In this document: positions 1 through 38,700 of the stretch, piece by piece
Layout: every line of letters begins with the position of its first letter
Position numbering within the stretch: position 1 is the stretch's first letter
Assembly: GCA_964017065.1 (NCBI GenBank)
Contig: OZ024783.1
Coordinates: 6,133,572 to 6,197,571 of the forward strand
DNA from: Haliclona indistincta
Lineage: Eukaryota > Porifera > Demospongiae > Haplosclerida > Chalinidae
Length of the DNA: 64,000 nucleotides
Reading direction: 5' to 3'
Position numbers and translations under genes: made by a program
Notes under the pieces: generated by a model
The model's database searches: none
Told to the model about the DNA's origin: nothing
The model's input: only the letters and a program-made list of their open reading frames with translations

Positions 1-26049
<26,049 letters not shown>

Positions 26050-26670
26050 AGCTGCCTATACGAGACCAGCAATCACAAACAGCCAGGGAAGCAGATAGCG
26101 CCGAAGCCAAATAGGTTACCTGAGTACAAAATTATGATAACAAGAGAGCAAAAACAGTACCATAGTTAAAATAGACCACTGTACTCCTGGTCCAGTGTAA
26201 AGGCAATAAATGGATGTACATTAGTACTCGACATCAATAAAGAATCAAAAATCCATTCTGTGATTGTATAGCGATAGAGTAAACTTATCATTTTGATTAC
26301 ACAATAGCAAAAACAACTATCAGCATGTGAAGATAGACCTGTTGTCTATTATGCTAAGCTGAGACAGACACATGCAAAGTACAGTCACCTGATCATAAAG
26401 TGCAGCACAAGGATATACATGCACCATGCATCTGTTGATTCCAAGAAAACCACAGTTGAAACGCTTGCAGAAACGGTAATACATTTAATCATATTATTGA
26501 CGGATAATAATAATCAAATCTTTTGCTGAAATGAAATTCAAACTTATACTCCGCATCAACAGTAAAAGAGACAATGATTAAAAGAGAAAGATAAATGAAT
26601 GATAGTATAAGTATAAGAGTGAGCAGTGAAGAATTGTAGAACTATAGTTCTTATTGTCTATTTTTAGTAT

Positions 26671-27230
<560 letters not shown>

Positions 27231-29125
27231 GGAGACGCTCAATTATTATATACAAGTGTCAGCAGTCAAGCATGCAATCAGTCTAATCTTAGACCACTCT
27301 TTCGTTCGAATTGGCTGCAAACATATTATGGTCACAATTATACTTAAAGAGCAGTATGTATGGTTAATAATCATCGTGGCCTACATGCACACGCACACAT
27401 ACCTCCGACACCGTAATACGGAAGAGGTAGGGTTGTAGTTACCGCAAGGGACACTCCCCTGTACCAGTCTCCCGTGACACACGGGGCACCAACTCCCCAC
27501 CACAAGGAGACCCCGCTGCCATGGTTTAGGTGAAAACATAATGCAGTTATGTCAACCACACAATTCCTACCAGGAAACTCAGATCATTATCTACGTAAAC
27601 CATCACGGTCAAAACAAATAGTTCTATGATGATGTGCAGAGAATTTCAGCTATCTTGAAATGTTTGTCTACTGTCTAATGTCCAATCCTACATTTTCATC
27701 CACTTACAATGTAACATGTTAACTAACAAGTGAGCCTAAAGAAGAATAAGGTAGATTGTTCCTTTTTATGATTGCAAAAAGGAACAAATTTCCTTTCGAA
27801 ATAACCAAAATGCTCTTGTTCACGAAGATTAAAATTTCCTGTAACAATTCCTCGTTCTGCATTTTCGACTAGTCAATTTATATGAAGGATTGAAAATTAG
27901 AAACTAGACAAACATTTCAAGATAGCTGAAATTCCCTGTAAGAAAGGCTAGATAACCATGATGCGTTTAATGTCTCGTTTATGTAATACACAACAGATGC
28001 ACTACTGCTGGCACCATTACTGATCATTGAGTTAATTATATCTGTATGCAATTCCTGGTAATCATTGTACAATCATTGTTACGTACAAACTACAGTGAGT
28101 GTGTAAGTATGTATGCCAGCATCCGAAAATATAAAGTTACTAACAGCTGTACAGTAAGTCACCAAGCATTGAGCAATTCCAATCGTATACAGTATTTTAT
28201 GCTATAATTATATCAGTGTGCAAGCTTGTTATTCATCCACTAACATGGATTTATGTGCCAGTGACAGATGACTGGATACCACCGGATCATGTTTTCATGT
28301 TCTGCTTTATGCATAACCTAGATACAGGATTGTTGTTTGCTTATAGTACAGAAGCACACGCAAATTTACTGCAGCACATAACAGCCATATGCATAAACAC
28401 ACGCAAATAAGACTTAAAGAGCGGTATGTATGATTTAGGTGAAAACAAAATGCAGTTAACAATTATGTCAAGTGGCAAAAAAGTGCATGGTTACAGTATG
28501 CAAAAATCCAGTTGTTACTCACTTCTTTTGAGCATGCAGGGTGTATTAATTTTCATTTACAAAACAAGAGCTAGTGTGCAGTCTAAAAATGTACAGTGTG
28601 TCATACAGACTAAGGTAGCTACACATTAGTAGACACCGCTGAAATCGGAGCAGAGCTGACTGCAACTGCTTACCGTGCACAAACTTATACCACAAGAACT
28701 CTCAAGTAACATGAATATGATGCACTCCTACATAATGAGAGCAACATATGTCATTCCAGGCCTAGCAAATTGACTATCATAAAGTGTGTTGACTTCTTGG
28801 TAGATTTCATTGAGACCATTGTTCGAGAGGTTTCCGAGATCGGCGTAATATTATTGATCAGTATAATTAAAATTTTTATGTTCCAGGAATACATAATAAA
28901 TGTACTCACACGACATCATATAATAGTTAGGTGAAATCACGATTGTTCAATGCACATCAACTGTTACATAGAAAATAATGTATTACCCACTGTCTTCTAA
29001 TATGTGTTGTGTATTAAAAATTATGTCTGCACATGGTAAAAATTGTATGTGTTGGTACTAAATTATTAAAACCCCAAAAATAATGTATCAAAATAAGTGT
29101 GACAATACATGTACATTGCTGTGGA

Positions 29126-29725
29126 TTACAAATCGGTTGTAGGCTCTTCCTCTTCCATTTGTACTTTCTTCAAAGAACTAAGTGAATGCGATGAGCTGAT
29201 ATTGCCTGATTCAGCATCTACTGTTTTCGATGTCAGTGCAGTTTCTATCACTTCGTAGACATTACTTGTCGGTTCTTCTTTGGGTGAAAGGGAGATTTCT
29301 ACCAGTTCATAATCATGTGCTTCGTTTGATTTCAGAGTGGTTTCCACTTCTTCGTAGTCATTGCTCGTCAGTGCTTCTTCGTACTCAGCTGTTTTCTCTT
29401 CAAATCCTACAGTGGTGTAGTCATTTCCACCACTTGGTAAAGGCTCTTTTTCATCAGGTTCGTTGTGTTCATCAATTGTTGTCACTATTAGTCCAGCAGG
29501 AAATGACACATTCTTGACATTTCTTTGTAAGGTTGATGCTTCATATTCACTGCTTTTCAGAGCATAGCTATCTCTTTGTCCTGCACTACTGTCAAAGTTT
29601 GAGAGCTTGCGAGAACGTCGATTACGCCATATTTGACTGACATTAGCAGAGGATGTCAACACAGAGATTTCTCTGCCAGTTGCCATGTGGAACCATCTTG
29701 CCCAAGTTGTTCGAACTTGCTTTGA
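29126..29725 (-). other. Copy B: cytoplasmic tail with repeated tyrosine motifs
   Basis: About 200 residues, acidic, S/T/E-rich. Tyrosines sit in a degenerate repeat, notably [29 protein letters not shown] and VYEVIETAL. Spacing between YEEV and YELV is 11 residues, within the range of ITAM-like pairs. The protein is identical to the copy C tail. Tyrosine phosphorylation and SH2 docking are inferred from motif shape only. Confidence 0.88.
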
Positions 29726-32700
29726 ACGCAATGTCTGCAAGCAGAACACCATGACTCCTTGAAAGGCAGTGCAAATGATGAATATGGCAGAGAAGAAGTC
29801 ACGAAGAGCTGCCACTCTAACACCTTCTGTTGCTAACAGACCAATGCCCCAACCCAAGCCAAAGAGAACTGACAAGGTTGCTGCTGCAATCAGTTGCTGC
29901 TTTGTCTTGACTCGATTCTTTTTGTCTCCATCACCTTTTTGATAGTTTTTACAGCAAAGTGTAGCCAGAATGATAGTGTAGACAGTCCAGTTGAACAAGT
30001 AGATGACCACAAACGGCACTATCACACCAATATAGAAGGGAACACCATGTGCACGACACCTGAATTAAGAGGTGTCAATAAAATTTTCTTACTGCTTTTG
30101 AATTTACTTACACATTTGAATGCATGTATAAACTTGGATTAGGAGCAAAACAAAACAGCACCACAAACATTGGGATAACTGCAAGAAGATCAATGTCACC
30201 AAGAATTTATGGTTAGGTCATTGTCTTAACTTACCCCAACATATCACAGTGACTTTGATGACATAGTGACTAATACTGTGACCCAGTACAACCACTAACT
30301 TCATGTACAGGTTAATAGCTTCAGCAGCCATCACCATGAACACTACCAGCATGAAATAGTGTAACATGATTGAGACTATGACACACAATGCAGGAGCACT
30401 ACTGCTATGGATGGAGAAGATAAAAAATATGTATAATCCGAGTAGAGCAAAACAGAGATTGAGCAACAGCTGTCCGTGATCAGAGAGACGCAGTTTCCTA
30501 TAGAGCATATAAAGTTGAAGATGTTTATGAAGCATGAATACAACTGACCGTGTGCCGATATAAGAAACTATGGTGAGTAGAAGACCAGCTATGGACAGTA
30601 TCACACCAATGTATGACACAGCATCTAGGAAAAAGTCTTCTGGACGATTTGAAACAGGTGGGTCACCAAATTGTGGTGAGACATCCTGCAATGGACTATG
30701 TAAACTATAGTTTCAATTACTGTTTGATATGCTATACCAGTAAAATGGCAAAGTTGGTGAGATGGTTGCATCTGCAAGTGACATCAGTAATGTTTGGATT
30801 AGAGCTGTTGCTGGTATTACATCCTTCAGATGACCATCCTCCATAACCATCTAACAAAAGCATGGCTGAATTGTAGCAATTTTATGCCATATGTATGCTA
30901 CTAACCATCAAGAGCTTGATCCCAGAATGAACAAACTGGTTCAGTACCATTAACATTCTACGTAAAAGATTAAGCTCAATATTTTGTCAAAAGCACAGTT
31001 CAGCTTACTGGGTTTCTCTGGAACACAGCCATGATTGGTGGATCCAGATTCCTAACTCTCTGTACTCCAACTACACCAGCTGATATGACGATGCTAGCTA
31101 CCTCCATGTTATTGGTATCTCTTCTCAAAAACAATGAATTAGTGGTGAACACAGACATTGTCACTCTGGTGCCATTAGCCTTCTGAAGCAAGTTACTCGG
31201 TAGGGACAGTGAACCAGTTGATCTCTCATTGCTCATCATCATGTTTACCATTAGTTGATCAATTCTCTGATCGTCAAAGCTTTCAATGACTGCACTAATG
31301 CTGAGTCCAGTAAATGTCATGGGGTCTACTTTCTGGACTGAGACAGCAAAAGTTGATTGAGTGAGAAGAGCAGATGTCTCATTCTCTGGGATAGGAATGT
31401 TCTCACTAACTCTTTCCACAGCATCTAACAATCTACAGAAAGTACATTAAAATAATATTTTGTTGTAATCAATGAAGAATCAACATACTTAGCTGAGCTG
31501 TTTGCATCTGCTTGACTCTCTTGAAGTACCATTGGCTCAGCTCTTACAATATTGTCCACAACATTGAGGAAATTTTCAGATAGCTACACAAAGGTGAGAT
31601 GTCTCTAATACGAGCATCATCAATATCTTACTGTTTTGTTTCCTTCAACATCTTCAGTAGAAGCTACTAAAACTGTCACAGAAGCAGACACATCATCACT
31701 CATGATCTCATTTGATGAGTTAGTGAACACCTCCAGTCTATCAAGCCGTTCCTCAGTTTGTAACTAAAATTATATGAGAGATAATAAGTACAAAAACTGA
31801 TGTACAATTACCTCTGATAATTGGCAGATTCGTCTCGCATTGTCACTCAAGTTGCAAGGATCAACATTAGCTGTATCCCACTGTGCTCCATTGATGAAAT
31901 TACCTCCACAGCGTCGAGTAGCTACCTGGGCTGTAATATTCAGAGTACCACACGGACATGTCACCACAGCAACTTCTGCCAGATTAGTCTCTGGCCAAGT
32001 GATAGTGATCGTCAAGTTTCCATCTCCAGAAACAGATGGTATAAGAGTGGTAGTTGATCGACAACCATCTGTGTAGGAAAAATTTTAATTTTAAAGTGCT
32101 CACATGCACATTGCAGCTGGACACTATAAAACTCACCAAATCTATCTACCTCAGCGATATCAATACTGATTTGGAGCATAATTTGTGCCTCCACTCTCTC
32201 CATCTCTTGAAGCACTTCTTGTCGTAGCATTTCACTCCCAGCTCCATCATCAGTAATCAGTGTGATCAGTATAGGAACATCTCGCATTGTTGCACTAAAA
32301 TATGAAGTCACATGTACAGCAGTCATCAATAATAAGTTGCGAAATCGAAATTTCTCACTTTGCAGACATTAATGATTCAATAAAGAAGAAAGATGCATTT
32401 AGAGCAAGTCTACTACCAGACAGAGCATTGTTGATCTAAAATGGATAAAATAATAATATTTTTATTGTTTGTGCTGTTGTTTCCATTGACCCACCTGTTG
32501 TAGCAGATTATCTGAATTAATTGCTTGAGTTTCATTTTGACGAATAAATGCTTCATACTGAACCACACCTATATTAAGATTTTATTGAGATCTTGCAAAA
32601 ATGAAGTTAACAACGAACCTTTAATATTGACCAGAACAGTGTTGGATATGGCAGTACCTGCAACATTGACAGCTTCACAGTAGTAGAACCCACGATCGCT

Positions 32701-35700
32701 TGGTCTCAGCTCCTCAATCACTAAAGTATTTGGTGAACTCGGAGTCCTCAATTTAGTGCCGTCTTTGTACCAGATGATCTCAGGTTCATGATACCCCTCA
32801 TCAGCAATGCAAATGAGATTCACAGTGCTGAACAGATCACCAGTGATATTCTTAGGCTGTGTTGTGATCACTGGTTTAAACTCAGTCCTGACAGCTAAAA
32901 CAATTCATTTACAATAATGCATCAGTGTAACATAAAATTAATGTTTGCTTACGAGAAGTACATGTGGGTCCAGTGAAACTTGCTGTGCAATGACATAAAT
33001 ATTTATCACTGAGATTTTCGCATGTTCCATCATTTTGACATGGATTGTTTTCGCAATGATCAGGTGGAGGAGCTGTATGAAGATCTTAAATAAATATGTG
33101 TAACACATTAAACTATGATGAGGCTTACGTATCTCGATTGCCAACTGGAAGGGAACAAGAAGAGCAGCTGGAGGTGTGGTCGCACTCTGTGCTATGCAAG
33201 AGAATGTTCCTTCATCAATTTCTCTAAGATTTCTGATTGTCAGTTTGCTCTCTATCTGCCGAACTCCAGGCAATTCAGTCGAGCGGAATCCATCACTAGT
33301 AGATGTGACCACACTGTATCTACGAAGCTGGTTGATGCTTAGAAATTGTCCATTTCTTCTCCATGAGATTCGTGGCTGTGGAATACCATCAGCAGTGCAA
33401 TTGAATGTCACAGTTCCTTCGTCAGTAGGAGATCTTATCACTTTTGTTCCATTGGTATACAATAGTTTTGCAGGTACTATTTGACAAGATCAAAAATAAT
33501 AACAATTATTCTAGCATGTCAAACCAAACCTTTTCAACCTAATATCACTTACCTAATACACTCAACTGAACTGATCCAGTACTGCTGCCAGCTGGGTTGC
33601 TAACAGTTATCATGTAGCTTCCAGTATGGGATAGTTGAGCATTGTTAATAGTCAGTGCCAAACGATTAAGTGACAATGATATTATAGTAGTGTTGGTGAT
33701 TGGTCTGGTCATTCCTGATGATTTATTGGTGAAGTTCCAGTAAATGTCCTCTACTTGAACTGGTGGAGCTGCATCCATGATACTGAACTGTATCACTACA
33801 TTGCTGTTAATAACTCGCATAACGACAGCTTGTGCAGTGACAACTCGTGGTGGAACTATAGCAACATAAATTCAAGGGCAATGGAAATGAAAAAGTAAAA
33901 TGTTCACCTTTCTCTGTGACCACATTCTTCACAACTGCTGGTCCACTACCAACAACAGTAACTGCTCTCACAGAACAGGTGTAGTTAGTGAATGGCTCAA
34001 GTCCTGTGACAGTCAGTCTTGTCTCACTAGTTGTACTGCGATGAATAACGATACCAGCTAAGCTACACATGACAGTATAGCTGGTTATGATGCCATTTCG
34101 ATCATCAACATGTGGAGGAGACCAGACTAGTGACATAGTTCGTGGTGTGACAGTTGCAGTCAAATTCAAAGGAGGTCCACTGGGAGCTGTAACCAGAGAA
34201 TAGAAAATTGTGTGAAGCATACAGTATGCATTACTCACCATCTTGTCTTGTAGTAACACTGATGGCTGCTTCAGGTCCCCCTCCAGCACTGGTGTGAGCT
34301 GTGATTCTACAGGAGTAGCTAGTGTATGGTAGGAGTCCACTCAGTGTGGTTGATGTCTGTGAGCCCATCACAGTGTGACTGAATGTTTGCCCACGACCAG
34401 AACACTGGAGCTGGTACTCGGTGATCACTCCATTTGGCACTGCTGGAGCACTCCAACTAACAGTAATTGAAGTTGAGCTTTCAGATACACTAGAGAGCTG
34501 ACGAGGTGGTCCTGCAGGAACTGAACAACACATCATAAGTAAAATCAGTATAGCTATAATAAATTATGTACTCACCGTCTTCATCAGAGGTTCCACTAAC
34601 TGTTGCTGGTGGACCATCTCCCACCACTGTTGCAGCAAGCACAGAACATGTGTAGCTGGTGAATGGATCGATAGCTACAACTCGGCTTGTTCCAGATAAT
34701 CTGTTACTACTTGTCATACCACCAACAGTGCAGGTGACAAGATAGTCAATGATGACTCCATTACGTTTTGAGGCGAGAGGAGGAGACCACGTGAGAGTGA
34801 GTGTACGAGATGAGGTTGAGACAATGAAATTTTGAGGAGGTCCACTAGGAGCTAAAGAGTATTATTATTAGAGCACATTAATGATTAATATCCGAAAAAA
34901 CATACCGCTCTCAGTAGTGACAAACTGTCTTGACAATGTTTCATTCCTTCCTACAGTGTTTGTGACCACCACTTTAAAACAGTACTCTGTATCAGCACGA
35001 AGGTTGTTCAGTGTCACATTGTACTGCTGGTCTCTTATGGCGAGGAAGTCAGTGTGGTTGAGACCATAAACAATTGAACTTTTGTCATAACCATCATCTG
35101 TGTTGGTAGGACAGCCATTGCTGTTGGTAGTGTAGTAGACAGTGTATTGTTCAGGTGTGTACGTCACTACAGGAACACTCCATTGTATCAGAGCAGAGGT
35201 TGGTGAAGTGACTGATGCAGATGGTGCTGCTGGAACTGCTGGTAGTGAGGGACCTGTAGATAAGTCAAGGAAAGTTTACCAGCTATGTCAGATGTTACAT
35301 GATCTAAGGCTCACCATTTACAATGACCTGTGTTGTATTACTGGCAGTAATAATGAGCAATCCATTGATGCTAAATCCAACAGTGCAGTTGTAGACTAGT
35401 ATGGCTGGACCTGACACGGTCTGCTGTACTGAGCTGCTCTGAGAGACTGTATCTCCTGTTGCCATCACTGGACTAGTTGAAAGTCCGACCGACACACGGT
35501 TTCTGGTTAATATGAATGAAAAGGATTCTCCTGATTGTTGAGAGCTAAGTCTAAATATTCCTCCACACTGTACAGTGAAGGAGTTGTATCCACTGATATC
35601 CAGTACTGTACTAGCATTGGAAGACACTGACACACTCAATGACGGAACTGTGAAAGTAAATTTTATTAACAGAATATTTTGACAAACTTTGTTCAGACAA

Positions 35701-38700
35701 ACCTTTTGCTCTGAGCTCATATGATGACTGATTACTGATTTGTCTGATCAGGTGTTCTCCTGGGTTAGCTGAAGAGACTGTCACTGTGCAGGAGTAGGTT
35801 GTAGCATCAGCTGGACTCAAGTTGGGTAGCACTAGTTCCTGTCCACTGCCTCTTGTCACACCATTAGAGGACCACTGGTACTGGATGGTGAGGATGGTGA
35901 GCTGGCTGAGCTGAGGATGGAGTGTGACAGAGCAGTTCAGTCTAGTACTGGTACCCAGTAGAGGTTGTGAGGGGAATCCATTGGATGGTCCAGTGTGAAC
36001 ATCAATATGAGAAACTATAGCGCATCAATTAAAATTGAGTTTTATAGTTTAACAATCATTTTACTCACATGCTACTATGAGGTTGGATTCAGCTGTTATT
36101 TGTTGTTCTTCTCTATCAATAAGTGACACACGACATGAGTAAAGTCCGGAGCTCTCAACAGTAATGTCACTCAGAGTCAACTCAGTTACATACACTGAAG
36201 CACCTGTCCCTGATCCTTGCTTTAGTTCAAACACACCAGTACCAGGAACAGGATTCCCTCTGTGCATCCACTGGACTATGAGCGAAGTGATGCTGACTGG
36301 TAGTGAAGTGTGCAATTCACAAGTGATCACAGACGATTGACCAAGAACAGCATACTCTGGTACGAGGAGACTAGCATTCTGGAGAGATCCTGCAGCATGC
36401 AATTTATTATGTTAGTTCATGTGTGTGCTTGCATTTAAAATTCTAAACCTTGCACTTGTAGACCAATAGTATCAAAGCTTGTAGCATTGCGTCCTATGAT
36501 AGCTCCACTGCATGTGTACATTCCAGCACTAGCAGCTGAGATAGAAGCTAGTGTCAGGTTGCAGTACAAGAGATGTGTGATCTCTGTGTTCCCTCTCGGC
36601 TGGAGTTTGGAGCAGTTGCTGACAACAGTGTGATTATTGTATCTCCACTCCATATTAAGAGCACTGTAGTCTGGTCCTATGGCACGATTTAGCTCTCCAA
36701 GGCATGATAGCTCAACGTTCTGATCACCATCAACAACAATTGGAAAGTTGACTATGTCAACCCTGATAACTGGGGGAAAAAATTATAAATACACCAATGG
36801 CACTAGTGATGTACCATAACTGTTGCATGTGCAAGCATTAAAAAGTGGATTGTCCTAACAAAGCTTACATCTAACTGGAACTGTAGGGCATTGAACACCG
36901 GCATTTTCATTCATCGGACAGTTTCCGCTGGTGCTGTGAAGACATGATTGTAGAGTATGTTCACTTCCAGAACAGCTGACATTGGAAAGGACTGTCGGTC
37001 TCGCTACTTTTCCATAAAATGAGTTCGAGCGCACCATGGTTCCTGTATTGGTAATAATTGCTAGTTATAAAATGAACACCAGTGAGGATGCTTTTTATTA
37101 ATAATAAGCACAACATTTTATTTACTCCAATCAGCAAATTTGAATTTAATTCTCATGCACTTCAGTGTAACATGTACATGTACATGTAGGGAAAGAGCAT
37201 TTAAATGCATGCATTTCAGAAGAGTCAATATAATTCCTCTTGGGGTTTTAAAACACAGTTTTATATTATTGAACACTTTCATACCAATAGTAGGGTATCC
37301 TAGTTGTTCACAGACCACTCTAGCATCAGACACGTCCCATCCATCGTCACACACTGTTCCCCACTGGTTGTTAACACACACTTCAACTCTGCCCTCAGTT
37401 GCATTTTGTGCACCAGCAAGACGAATACTACCACTTAGACAGTCTGTAAATAAAAGGTTATAATTACGATTATATACTAGAATGATCAACAAGTCATTAA
37501 CCGCCACCAAAACACAACTTGGTTATAATGCTCTGCACGGATACATTGCCCAAGGCTCTAGTTGAAATTAAAAGCTAGGCTAGCTGAAGAAATAGATGAG
37601 ATAAGGGTTGACTTTAGTCACATCAAGGTTGCTTCGTGACTTTAGCAACATTTTTAACAATAAAAAATGAGGGCAATGCCTGTAAGGGTTTTATGAAGTG
37701 CAGGATTCACCACCAATTAAAATACAGGTGTTTAAATACATTTACATGAATTTTAATGCAACTTATACTCACCGTCATCTGAAGTGATTATATGATGTAC
37801 TGGTGCTGCTGGTCCATCTCCCACTATAGTTGCTGCCCTCACTGAACAGGTGTATTTGGTGAATGGCTGCAGTCCTGTGATGGTCAGACTGGTACTGCTG
37901 GTTCTGGTGCTGTTGATGATGCTGCCTCCTGAGCTGCAGATGATGAGATAGCTGATGATGACTCCATTACGTTGTGAGAGGAGAGGAGGAGACCAGGAGA
38001 GAGTTAGTGTACGAGACGTGATTGAAAATACAAGGTTTTGTGGAGGTCCACTTGGAACTAAATAAAAAAGTACAAGCAAGTACATGTATGCACCACAGAA
38101 AGTATAAAATATTATTCACCATCTTCATCAGTGATTATATGAATGATTGGTGTTGCTGGACCATCTCCTACTGTAGTTGCTGCCCTCACTGAACAGGTGT
38201 AGTTGGTGAATGGCTGCAGTCCTGTGATGGTCAGACTGGTACTGCTGGTTCTAGTGCTGTTGATGATGCTGCCTTCTGAGCTGCAGGTGATGAGATAGCT
38301 GATGATGACTCCATTACGTTGTGAGAGGAGAGGAGGAGACCAGAAGAGTGCGAGTTTTTGAGAAGTGGCTGAGAAACTGAAGTTTTGAGGTTGTCCACTA
38401 GGAACTGTACAAAAAATGAATATCAAAAATAAATAGCCTCACCATCTTGTTGGGTAGTCACACTGATAGTTTCTGGTGGTCCTTCTCTAATGCCTGTGAT
38501 GTTACAAGAGTAGTTTGTGTATGGTAAAAGTCCTTTAAGTGTAGTTGTGTTCTGTGAATTATTGAAGTTCAGTCTGTGTGTTACTCCAGTTTCAGGTGAT
38601 GAGCATTGAAAAGAGTAGTTTGTAACCATATCTTTTATGTCTTGAGGTGGTTTCCAAGTGAACGTGATTGATGTTGGATTAATAGATACACCTTTAAAAT

